DNA of 64,000 nt from a virus. The notes beneath the pieces are model-generated. The model was not told the origin of the DNA, made no database searches, and saw only the letters and a program-made list of their open reading frames with translations. The DNA lies in IMG/VR virus record IMGVR_UViG_3300027749_000070, positions 27,247 through 91,246 of that record; one strand, 5' to 3'. A program made the translations under genes and the position numbers. Positions 34,971 to 42,089 of the stretch are shown here, in pieces. Each line of letters starts with the position of its first letter. Within the stretch, counting starts at the first letter, position 1.

Positions 34971-36221
34971 ATGAAATATTCAATCGTACTAGGCACTCAA
35001 TTTGGAGATGAAGGTAAAGGATCATTTACTAACTACCTTTGTTCTAAATCGGAAACCCCATTAGTTATACGCTTCAATGGTGGTCATCAAGCCGGACACA
35101 CTGTTTTACATAATGGTAATAGACATACATTTTCTTCATTCGGCTCAGGTACATTACAGAATGTTCCTACATACTGGTCAAGATTTTGCACTATATATCC
35201 AACAGCAGTATTTAATGAATATAACAAATTAAAAGAAATAGGTATAACACCTAATATTTACTTTGACCCATTATGTCCTATAACTACTCCATATGATGTA
35301 TTGGCAAATATAGTAGCGGACAGAAAGAATAATCATGGCACAGTTGGTGTTGGTTTCGGAGCTACTTTAAAGCGTCAAGAAGCATATTTTAAGCTTTATT
35401 ACCAAGATTTATTCAATAAAACCGTATTAAAAGCTAAGATGTCTAACATAAAGCAGTATTATGGTGAAATACATAGAGATTATATCTATGATATAGAAGA
35501 TAAATTAGAAGCATGGTATAATTCAATTGACTTCTTAATAAAAGAAGAAATATTCTCAAAATCAAAAATGGGGTTTCAAAAACTTAATGTTGACGGAACA
35601 CACGATCATTTAATTTTTGAAGGAGCACAAGGTATTCTACTTGATCAAGATTTTGGTTTCTTTCCAAATGTCACTCGTTCTAATACTACTTCTAAAAATG
35701 TATTTACTTTATTATCGGAATTAGAAATAAGTGAAAATATTTCGGAGTGGTTGCATCAAAAAAATGCAAGTATATATTACATAACCAGACCATATCAAAC
35801 TAGACATGGTATGGGATTTATGTCGAATAGAGAATTATTAGAAGATAGAAAATTAATTATTCCTGATTTAATTAATACCGAAAATGAGATTAACATAGAT
35901 GGTGGTGAACAAGGCATATTTCGTAAATCTATACTAGATTTAGATTTAATACAATATGCGATAGAATCAGATAATAATTTCTCAAAAGATTATAAAAAAA
36001 CTATTGTAATTAGTTGTTTAGATCAAATAAAAAATCCAGACGAAATAAAATATACAATAAATAGCGAATTAAATACTTCAAATTTATCAACCTTGAAAGA
36101 TAAAATAACAAAATTAACTGGTATTAATACATTTATAGATGGAGTATCTGAAGGAAACTTTAAAGAGTATTGGAAAGCAAAAATGAGATTTATACCTAAT
36201 AATATGTATAGTAATAAGTAG
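34971..36221 (+). CDS. purA: Adenylosuccinate synthetase
   Basis: 416 aa, slightly shorter than the bacterial enzyme (about 430). Joins IMP and aspartate using GTP, the first committed step to AMP. The P-loop GTQFGDEGKG (residues 8-17) keeps the catalytic Asp that phage PurZ proteins lack, and NGGHQAGHT keeps the catalytic His. EGAQGILLDQDFGFFPNVT and TRPYQTRHGMGF are the expected substrate loops. The IMP loop is GTVGVGFG where bacteria have GTTGRGIG, so the usual Arg is replaced by Val. Last gene of the 29.9-36.2 kb operon, followed by a strong terminator. Confidence 0.93.
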   Translation: MKYSIVLGTQFGDEGKGSFTNYLCSKSETPLVIRFNGGHQAGHTVLHNGNRHTFSSFGSGTLQNVPTYWSRFCTIYPTAVFNEYNKLKEIGITPNIYFDPLCPITTPYDVLANIVADRKNNHGTVGVGFGATLKRQEAYFKLYYQDLFNKTVLKAKMSNIKQYYGEIHRDYIYDIEDKLEAWYNSIDFLIKEEIFSKSKMGFQKLNVDGTHDHLIFEGAQGILLDQDFGFFPNVTRSNTTSKNVFTLLSELEISENISEWLHQKNASIYYITRPYQTRHGMGFMSNRELLEDRKLIIPDLINTENEINIDGGEQGIFRKSILDLDLIQYAIESDNNFSKDYKKTIVISCLDQIKNPDEIKYTINSELNTSNLSTLKDKITKLTGINTFIDGVSEGNFKEYWKAKMRFIPNNMYSNK

Positions 36222-36268
36222 TATTATATATATCATGATGTTGACGATCTTTTGCTAAACCCTTTATT

Positions 36269-36320
36269 AATGACATTACAAAATAAAATCTTTGAAATTA
36301 TTTTGTAATGTCATTTTTTA
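36269..36320 (+). terminator. Strong intrinsic terminator
   Basis: 18-bp perfect stem (arms 36269-36286 and 36298-36315) with an 11-nt loop, followed by T5. Ends the purA operon. Confidence 0.9.
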
Positions 36321-36332
36321 TTTGTATATTTG
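36302..36332 (+). promoter_or_regulatory. Bacteroidota-type promoter
   Basis: TTTG (36302-36305), 19 bp, TATATTTG (36325-36332), embedded in the right arm of the terminator and facing the 36354 gene. Terminator and promoter overlap. Confidence 0.75.
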
Positions 36333-36353
36333 TATAGAGTAAAAAAAAAATTT

Positions 36354-36536
36354 ATGAGTAGAATTAAGGAATTATACAAAATAATAGAAGAAGCAAAGAA
36401 GGAAATTGAAGAGATTCGCACTAATTGCCAGCATATTAAGACATTCAAAGGTGATTATATGTGGGCACCAGGTCATATAAACACAGGTTATATTTGTGAA
36501 GATTGCGGTAAATACTTAGGTAAAGATGAAAATTAA
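36354..36536 (+). CDS. Small zinc-finger-like protein
   Basis: 60 aa. A helical start (MSRIKELYKIIEEAKKEIEEIRTNC) then a possible zinc site: C-Q-H near residues 25-27 and CEDCGKYLG near 49-57. An in-frame ATG at 36330 would lie inside the promoter, so 36354 is the start. Small single-finger proteins of this kind are common in phages and often bind nucleic acid. Overlaps the next gene by 11 nt. Confidence 0.65.
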   Translation: MSRIKELYKIIEEAKKEIEEIRTNCQHIKTFKGDYMWAPGHINTGYICEDCGKYLGKDEN

Positions 36537-36873
36537 ACATAAAATACCTATGAAGTTTCAAGACGGTGATGGTGGGCGTAAAATGAAAGCAGAGTTTATT
36601 GGAAAAACTTGCATTGATCTTGTATTAGAAGGATATAGAACTGGCACAAGCCGTGATATGTCCAAAGCTTGGAATAAGTATGATATTAAAGTAGGTGATA
36701 TAGTTATGTTTTATTCAGGAAATAAAAAAGCTTATGTGGAAATTACAAAAGCTCCTTATTCTATAAAAGATATAAGCCGAGAAGAATGGTCTAAATTAGA
36801 ATGTTGGGATGTTTCTGTTTATGACAAATTAAATAAAAATTACCAACAATACCAATATAAATTAATACCGTGA
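36526..36873 (+). CDS. Possible ASCH/PUA-like RNA-binding protein
   Basis: 115 aa. EGYRTGTSRDMSKAWNKYDIKVGDIVMFYSGNKKAYVEIT near residues 35-75 has the look of an ASCH domain (GxRxxTxR, then KxGDxxxF), and the EEWSKLECWD segment fits its second helix. ASCH domains bind RNA or modified nucleosides. The match is by eye only. In-frame ATGs at 36550 and 36583 are alternative starts. Operon: zinc-finger protein, this gene, an 87-aa unknown, then the RNase P protein-like gene. Confidence 0.5.
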   Translation: MKIKHKIPMKFQDGDGGRKMKAEFIGKTCIDLVLEGYRTGTSRDMSKAWNKYDIKVGDIVMFYSGNKKAYVEITKAPYSIKDISREEWSKLECWDVSVYDKLNKNYQQYQYKLIP

Positions 36874-37133
36874 ATAGAAACTTATATTATACAGTAGAAC
36901 ATATACTCTCCGAACTTGCTATTATTATAACACATAATAGTAAATTACCAGAAGAAATATATGAATGCTATACCGAATTGCAAGAAATAGCTGATGATTT
37001 AGAATTAATGGTACAAAGAAGCGGTATGGATTGTGAAGAAATTGCTAATGATATATATAACATATATTTAGATATGATTGATTTATATATCGAATATTTA
37101 GAAATACAGGCATCACACGTAGATATGTTATGA
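36870..37133 (+). CDS. Small helical protein, GTG start
   Basis: 87 aa, predicted all-helical and acidic (EELPEEIYECYTELQEIADDLELMV type). Starts with GTG inside a GTGA overlap with the upstream stop and ends in an ATGA overlap with the rnpA-like gene, so all three are translationally coupled. No function visible. Confidence 0.6.
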   Translation: MNRNLYYTVEHILSELAIIITHNSKLPEEIYECYTELQEIADDLELMVQRSGMDCEEIANDIYNIYLDMIDLYIEYLEIQASHVDML

Positions 37134-37432
37134 AAAATACATTAAGTAAACAAGAAATAAATACTTTATTTGAAAAAGGTAAATGGATTACAACCAATAA
37201 TATTAAAGCGGTTTATCTTCTATCTACCTCTTTTAACTATATGGTAAGTGGACCGAAGAAGAATTTCAAAAAAGCTGTTGATAGGAATAAAATCAAAAGA
37301 CATTTAAGAGCAACATTAAAAAAATGTTCAAAACCGATTTCAATCGCTTTAATATATTCTTCGAAAGACATTAATTCACTTACATTGGTAGACAAAGAAG
37401 TAGAGCAGATATTAGCTTCTTTAAAAGTCTAA
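37130..37432 (+). CDS. rnpA: RNase P protein component-like
   Basis: 100 aa (bacterial RnpA about 115-120). Carries the family's arginine/lysine-rich RNR block: KKNFKKAVDRNKIKRHLRAT near residues 42-61, with the preceding strand NYMVSGPKK and the acidic C-terminal helix DKEVEQILASL. The N-terminus (FEKGKWITTNNIKAVYL) matches the substrate-contacting strand. RnpA binds the catalytic RNA and helps mature tRNA 5' ends. It is unusual in a phage. It may redirect host RNase P RNA to phage or degraded tRNAs. The call rests on the RNR motif, so misassignment is possible but unlikely. Confidence 0.82.
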   Translation: MKNTLSKQEINTLFEKGKWITTNNIKAVYLLSTSFNYMVSGPKKNFKKAVDRNKIKRHLRATLKKCSKPISIALIYSSKDINSLTLVDKEVEQILASLKV

Positions 37433-37466
37433 TTTTAAACTCATAGGTTTTATATATATATACAAT

Positions 37467-38294
37467 ATGAAATATTTAAACAATTTCAATTATTATAAAC
37501 CTGTGATTAAAGAAGCAATAGATACAAAAATATATGAATCTAATTTCTCCTTCTCTCCAACAAATGTTTTATATACCTTTTGTTCATTAACACAAAAGAC
37601 ATATCCACATGGAACGGAAGCAGAAGTGTTAAAATGGATTAATCATCCATTACAACAAGATGAATATGATAATTACTTCATTAAAATAGGTGAAAGTAAT
37701 ACAATGTTTACATCACATTTGGATTCAGCAACTAATAAACAAGAAACAGTTAATCTAATTAAGTTTGTGGAAAATGATAATTTATTCATTACTACTGACG
37801 GAAATACTATTCTTGGAGCTGATGATAAAGCTGGTGTAACAGTAATGCTTTATATGATTGAGCATAATATACCTGGTCTTTACTACTTTTTTGTAGGTGA
37901 AGAAATAGGTGGAATAGGTTCAATAAATTTAGCCGGTTCAAATCATGATAATTTAAATGATATACAAAGGTGTATATCATTTGATAGAAGAGGATATGAA
38001 TCAGTTATAACGCATCAAATGTTCGAGTCTTGTTGCACGGATAGTTTTGCGGATGCATTATGTGAAGCTTTTGAAGAAAATGGATTGAAATTGAATAAAG
38101 ATAATACTGGTATATTTACTGATTCAGCCAATTTTATGGGTGTTATAGATGAGTGCACCAATATATCTGTAGGTTATTTTCACGAGCATACTAAACGTGA
38201 ATATCAAAACATCACATATCTAGAAAAATTGTGTGATGCTTGTACCAAAATTAAATGGGATAATCTACCGATCAAAAATAAAAATCTTTTATGA
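37467..38294 (+). CDS. M20/M28-like metallopeptidase, candidate injected
   Basis: 275 aa. Metal-binding motifs in order: SHLDS near residue 83, GADDKAG near 111, VGEEIGGIGS near 133 (general-base Glu), DRRG near 168, TDSANF near 209 and SVGYFHEHTKRE near 223, which together read as a two-zinc aminopeptidase. Substrate probably a small peptide. The N-terminus MKYLNNFNYYKPVIKEAID has the aromatic at residue 7 and an IKE site at 14-16, the targeting pattern of the candidate head proteins. TATATATAC lies 3 nt before the ATG. Overlaps the next gene by 4 nt. Confidence 0.8.
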   Translation: MKYLNNFNYYKPVIKEAIDTKIYESNFSFSPTNVLYTFCSLTQKTYPHGTEAEVLKWINHPLQQDEYDNYFIKIGESNTMFTSHLDSATNKQETVNLIKFVENDNLFITTDGNTILGADDKAGVTVMLYMIEHNIPGLYYFFVGEEIGGIGSINLAGSNHDNLNDIQRCISFDRRGYESVITHQMFESCCTDSFADALCEAFEENGLKLNKDNTGIFTDSANFMGVIDECTNISVGYFHEHTKREYQNITYLEKLCDACTKIKWDNLPIKNKNLL

Positions 38295-38494
38295 CATCAG
38301 ATTCGGGTCCCAAACAGAACCAAGAACTAAACTACATTACCATCAAAAATAAATATGATGATCAAAAATTAACATTCGCATTAAAATTAAAAGAAAAGAA
38401 ATGCTGGTATGTTGATGTAGACTCCAAAAACAAAAATCTAATACCTGTTGAATTTAATAGATTTTTTGACAATAACGGTAATTATATAAACTAA
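38291..38494 (+). CDS. Small unknown protein
   Basis: 67 aa, beta-rich and polar (LTFALKLKEKKCWYVDVDSKNKNLIPVEFNRFFDN). Overlaps the peptidase stop by 4 nt (ATGA) and the next gene by a TAATG junction. Function unknown. Confidence 0.58.
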   Translation: MTSDSGPKQNQELNYITIKNKYDDQKLTFALKLKEKKCWYVDVDSKNKNLIPVEFNRFFDNNGNYIN

Positions 38495-38805
38495 TGACAC
38501 TATATTTAGTCGCATACAAACCTAATCAAGTAATAAGCACAACTAGTGCTGTTACAGAACTAGAAATGCTTTATGTTGAAAAATGGTTAGAAACAAATTC
38601 ATTAAAAGAAATTAATACATTTCTTATGAGTGAACCAGGTGGTCGAAATATACCTCTATTATCTTCGAATGATAAAGAAAGATTAGCAGAAGATGGTAGA
38701 ACTGTATTATTATTTGGACATGAATACTGGGTTTTATTTGATATGTCACATGATAATAATAAAGCTATATGGAGAGAAATAGCAATTGATTCTATACTTG
38801 AATAA
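38494..38805 (+). CDS. Small unknown protein
   Basis: 103 aa. A mixed alpha/beta protein (TLYLVAYKPNQVISTTSAVTELEMLYVEKWLETNS, then FGHEYWVLFDMSHDNNKAIWREI). No motif recognised. Last gene of the peptidase unit; a strong palindromic terminator follows. Confidence 0.58.
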   Translation: MTLYLVAYKPNQVISTTSAVTELEMLYVEKWLETNSLKEINTFLMSEPGGRNIPLLSSNDKERLAEDGRTVLLFGHEYWVLFDMSHDNNKAIWREIAIDSILE

Positions 38806-38820
38806 AAGTAGAAATATTTA

Positions 38821-38853
38821 AAAGTAGTTAGTATATACTAACTACTTTTTTTG
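38821..38853. terminator. Palindromic terminator
   Basis: 30-nt perfect palindrome AAAGTAGTTAGTATATACTA... followed by T7, between the 38494 and 38911 genes. Confidence 0.9.
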
Positions 38854-38898
38854 TCTTAAATCGTCTAAAAAGTGCTTTAAAATCAATTTTAGAAGCAT

Positions 38899-38907
38899 AA
38901 TATATAA
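38899..38907 (+). promoter_or_regulatory. Late-promoter-like motif, 3 nt before ATG
   Basis: AATATATAA, GAT, ATG in front of the secreted nuclease gene, directly after a terminator. Confidence 0.5.
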
Positions 38908-38910
38908 GAT

Positions 38911-39600
38911 ATGAAAAATCTATTATTTATTTTTATGCTCTTACCTTTATTCGTAAAGTCACAAACTAATTGTGTTAAAATAGAACATAACGGTTATATA
39001 ACATCATTTGATACCGTATTAGAATATCCTATTTTAGTAGAATGGTGGGACACAAAAGAAAGATGTGGTTGTAATCAAATTCCAAGAAAAGATCAATTTG
39101 CACCAGATCCGTTACTTAAAAATCAAACCGATATTCAAGAAGAATATGACTTAGCTAATAAAACCGAAAAATCAAAAGGCTTAAAAGGATTTGATAGAGG
39201 ACATATGAGTCCAGCTGCGGATAATGAGTGTCCTTATACACATGATGGTAAAATTACAAAAGCAGAAGAAATGTTAACTGAATGTTTTTACTTCTCTAAT
39301 ATGACACCACAATACCATTCTTTAAATGCAGGCGATTGGAAAAAACTAGAAGAAAAAACTAGAAAATTAGCTATAGTAGAAGACTCTGTACATATTTGGT
39401 GTGGCTCTGTTGGAAAACTAATGGTTATAAATAAAATGGCTATTCCAGAAAAATGTTGGAAAGTTATTTACATAAAAAAATTAAATATATTTGAATATTA
39501 TATTTTTAAAAATTCAACAGATAAACCAATTGGATTAGATAAATGTAAAGTAACAAAAGAAGAAATTGAAAAATTAACAGGTTTAACTTTTCAAATATAA
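38911..39600 (+). CDS. Secreted DNA/RNA non-specific endonuclease
   Basis: 229 aa. Signal peptide at residues 1-17 or so (KNLLFIFMLLPLFVKSQ), a Bacteroidota-style Sec leader. The nuclease core shows the DRGHM motif (GFDRGHMSPAAD near 91-102) with the catalytic His, and the partner Asn/metal site in FYFSNMTPQYHSLNAGDW near 130-147. This is the NucA/NUC1 family, which cuts DNA and RNA without sequence preference. Exported to the periplasm or outside, it could recycle nucleotides or destroy competing phage DNA. A phage gene with a secretion signal is notable. Confidence 0.88.
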   Translation: MKNLLFIFMLLPLFVKSQTNCVKIEHNGYITSFDTVLEYPILVEWWDTKERCGCNQIPRKDQFAPDPLLKNQTDIQEEYDLANKTEKSKGLKGFDRGHMSPAADNECPYTHDGKITKAEEMLTECFYFSNMTPQYHSLNAGDWKKLEEKTRKLAIVEDSVHIWCGSVGKLMVINKMAIPEKCWKVIYIKKLNIFEYYIFKNSTDKPIGLDKCKVTKEEIEKLTGLTFQI

Positions 39601-39615
39601 AAATAAAAATAATTT

Positions 39616-39978
39616 ATGAGCATAAAAGAATTTTTTAGTGGCAACTCTAAATATGAAAAAATAGAAAACTCACAAAGATTTTATTACATGTTGCAAAACA
39701 TGCATTCTAATAGATGGAAAATAACATTAATAGTATTATTCACCTTCTTTTTCATAATTTTTGGTATAGTATTATCAGTAATGTTTAAAGCTAGCATACA
39801 AGAATCATGGAAAGAAATGTTATTAATATTATTAGGTGCATTTGTTGGAAATTTAAATAAAGTAATTGATTTTTGGTTTTCTAATGAAGATAGAGATAAA
39901 TTAATGGTACAAAAGATGGATGAGGAAGATGATGATCCAGGTAGTGAAAAATTTAATATTCTAAACGAAAAACATTAA
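39616..39978 (+). CDS. Membrane protein, possible holin
   Basis: 120 aa. Two hydrophobic helices (about 36-58, ITLIVLFTFFFIIFGIVLSVMF, and 68-85, EMLLILLGAFVGNLNKVIDF) and a long acidic cytoplasmic tail (DEEDDDPGSEK). The layout suits a class II holin or a membrane anchor. Co-transcribed with the secreted nuclease; either it helps lysis or retains the nuclease system. Function not certain. Confidence 0.6.
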   Translation: MSIKEFFSGNSKYEKIENSQRFYYMLQNMHSNRWKITLIVLFTFFFIIFGIVLSVMFKASIQESWKEMLLILLGAFVGNLNKVIDFWFSNEDRDKLMVQKMDEEDDDPGSEKFNILNEKH

Positions 39979-40000
39979 TACGATTGCTACATATAATTAT

Positions 40001-41482
40001 ATGAGCAAATTAACACCTTCTATCTTTCAAAAAGACATTTTTGATTTCGTCAAAAATGGTAGCGGCAATGCTGTAATTAATGCGGTTGCCGGTAGTGGTA
40101 AAACTACTACAATAATTGGGTCTTTAAAATATATTCCACAAGAAAAATCAATTATATTTTTAGCCTTTAATAAATCAATAGTCGAAGAAATAAAATTAAA
40201 AGTACCGGGAAATGTAAAAGTGCAAACTTTCCATTCTCTTGGTGCTTCTTCTATTTATAAGTCTTATAGAGATAAAGCCAAATTAGAAAATAATAAAATA
40301 TTTGAGTTTATAAATAATATGTCCCCAAGATGGGCAATGATTGATAAAAAAGAAATTGATACCGATTATAAAGGACGTATTAAAAAAATAGTTGATTTAG
40401 CTAGATGTTTTTTATGTCATGACCCAGAAGAATTAAAAGATATATGTTATAAACACCAAATAGATGTTTTAGGTTTAGAAATAGAAAGAGCCTTAAAAAT
40501 TATTAACGATGCTAATAATGATATATCTACTTTTGATTTTACTGATATGATATATTGGCCCGCTAATTATGATCACTTTAAATTGGAAAAATATGATTAT
40601 ATTTTTGTGGATGAATGCCAAGATTTAAATAGAACACAACATAAATTAATTGAAAAATTAGCACACACAGATAGTCGAATCGTAGCAGTAGGAGACAAAA
40701 ATCAAGCTATTTACGGCTTCGCAGGCGCGGATGCGGATAGTTTTGAAAGATTAACTAAAATACCAAATACAGTTTTACTTCCTCTTTCTGTTAATTATAG
40801 ATGTGGTTCTAAAATAATAGAATTAGCCAAAAACTTTGTTACTCAAATACTAGCGCATGATGATGCACCAGAAGGTATATTAGAACATAACGCTTCTGTT
40901 AAAGATGTATTGGAAGGAGATATGGTGCTTTGTAGAAATTCTGCGCCATTAGTTAAATTATGTTTAGAGTATCTACATGATAATAAAAAGGCGTATGTAA
41001 AAGGTGCTGATATAGGAGAAGATTTAATTAGATTGATTGTTCGTTCAAATACTAGAACTACTGATAATTTGAAAAATTGGTTAGATACAGAAATGAAAAA
41101 AGTTATTTTAGCTATTAAAAAGAAATATCCATTTTTAGAAGATGTTGAAATAAAAGAACATAATTCATTTATTCTTTTTTATGAAAAGCATTTACTAATT
41201 AATACGGTTATTACTAATGATAATATAACTGATTGTAATAATTTAATTTCTAAAATTAGACAGATATTTTTGGATAATAGCACTGGTATTTGCTTATCAA
41301 CAATTCATAAAGCAAAAGGATTGGAATGTAATAGAGTATTTATTATTGACAGAGAAAAAACAATGCCGTCTAAATATGCCAAATTACCTTGGCAAAAAGA
41401 GCAAGAATTTAATCTTCAGTATGTCGCCTTCACTAGAGCCAAAAACTACCTTGGATTTATATCAGATTGGTCATTCTTTTAA
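40001..41482 (+). CDS. UvrD/Rep-type helicase (SF1)
   Basis: 493 aa. SF1A DNA helicase motifs in order: Walker A AGSGKTTT near 30-37, Walker B VDECQDLN near 203-210, motif III GDKNQAIYGFAGAD near 224-237, motif V STIHKAKGLECNRVFII near 430-446 and motif VI VAFTRAKNYLGF near 474-485. Moves 3'-to-5' on single-stranded DNA. The extreme C-terminus NYLGFISDWSFF is nearly repeated at the end of the HNH/endonuclease VII gene two reading frames downstream. An ACATATAAT motif lies 3 nt before the ATG. Confidence 0.9.
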   Translation: MSKLTPSIFQKDIFDFVKNGSGNAVINAVAGSGKTTTIIGSLKYIPQEKSIIFLAFNKSIVEEIKLKVPGNVKVQTFHSLGASSIYKSYRDKAKLENNKIFEFINNMSPRWAMIDKKEIDTDYKGRIKKIVDLARCFLCHDPEELKDICYKHQIDVLGLEIERALKIINDANNDISTFDFTDMIYWPANYDHFKLEKYDYIFVDECQDLNRTQHKLIEKLAHTDSRIVAVGDKNQAIYGFAGADADSFERLTKIPNTVLLPLSVNYRCGSKIIELAKNFVTQILAHDDAPEGILEHNASVKDVLEGDMVLCRNSAPLVKLCLEYLHDNKKAYVKGADIGEDLIRLIVRSNTRTTDNLKNWLDTEMKKVILAIKKKYPFLEDVEIKEHNSFILFYEKHLLINTVITNDNITDCNNLISKIRQIFLDNSTGICLSTIHKAKGLECNRVFIIDREKTMPSKYAKLPWQKEQEFNLQYVAFTRAKNYLGFISDWSFF

Positions 41483-41496
41483 AAATAAAAATAAAA

Positions 41497-41658
41497 ATGG
41501 ATAAAAAATTTTGTAGTAATAAACATTTATGTATAAACCCTAATCAGGGTAATTTAACACAGAGCAATTATAGCAAGGGTGGTGGAGTTAATGGAAGAAA
41601 GCAGTGTAAATATTGTCAACAAAAAGGTATAAAATTACCACAATTTGATTATATTTAA
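41497..41658 (+). CDS. Zinc-finger start of a split endonuclease
   Basis: 53 aa (MDKKFCSNKHLCINPNQG...KQCKYCQQKGIKLPQFDYI). Cys and His positions (CSNKHLC, CKYC) look like one zinc knuckle. It overlaps the next gene by 14 nt in a +1 frame. Removing one base at the ATT-TAA stop would join it to the downstream product as ...QFDYIKDFNKRSKNICILC..., giving one HNH/endonuclease VII protein with two zinc sites. This suggests a frameshifted gene, either real decay, a programmed +1 shift or a sequence error. Confidence 0.55.
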   Translation: MDKKFCSNKHLCINPNQGNLTQSNYSKGGGVNGRKQCKYCQQKGIKLPQFDYI

Positions 41659-42079
41659 AGATTTTAACAAAAGAAGTAAAAATATTTGTATTTTATGCAG
41701 AAAAAAATATGATGATGAATATAATAAAAAAGAAGAAACGGTAAAACGAATTAAAACTTATTTAAAAACAGATACTTATTTTAACAATAGATATAAATTA
41801 AATAATTACATGTCTGGTGAAAAATTTTTTATGAGAGAAGAATTTAGAATGATGCTATCAAATCAAAATAATAGTTGTTGTATATGTGAGGAAGTATTTA
41901 TAGATGATAAATCTGCACATGTAGATCATTGTCATAAAACCAATCAAGTTCGTGGATTATTATGCTCAAAATGCAATCATGGGTTAGGCTTATTTAAAGA
42001 TGATGTTGGTATATTAAAAAATGCCATAAATTATTTAGGTATAATTACAGATTGGAGTTTTTTCAAAGAGAATTCTTAA
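41645..42079 (+). CDS. Endonuclease VII/HNH-like protein
   Basis: 144 aa from a TTG start; a downstream ATG is at about 41804. The core CCICEEVFIDDKSAHVDHCHKT near residues 78-99 and VRGLLCSKCNHGLGLFKDDV near 102-121 match the recombination endonuclease VII family: zinc-binding CxxC pairs and the DHCH metal/catalytic site. T4 gp49 resolves Holliday junctions; many phage versions are homing-type. Likely the 3' part of the gene that starts at 41497. The end INYLGIITDWSFF copies the last residues of the upstream helicase. Confidence 0.78.
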   Translation: MIIFKDFNKRSKNICILCRKKYDDEYNKKEETVKRIKTYLKTDTYFNNRYKLNNYMSGEKFFMREEFRMMLSNQNNSCCICEEVFIDDKSAHVDHCHKTNQVRGLLCSKCNHGLGLFKDDVGILKNAINYLGIITDWSFFKENS

Positions 42080-42086
42080 TATATAC
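42078..42086 (+). promoter_or_regulatory. Late-promoter-like motif, 3 nt before ATG
   Basis: AATATATAC overlapping the stop codon of the endonuclease gene, 3 nt before the ATG at 42090. Confidence 0.45.
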
Positions 42087-42089
42087 TCT

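Noticed and set aside
34971-36221. PurZ (2-aminoadenine synthesis) enzyme
   Set aside because: The catalytic Asp in GTQFGDEGKG is present, whereas PurZ proteins lack it; no other Z-genome gene was seen in the window.
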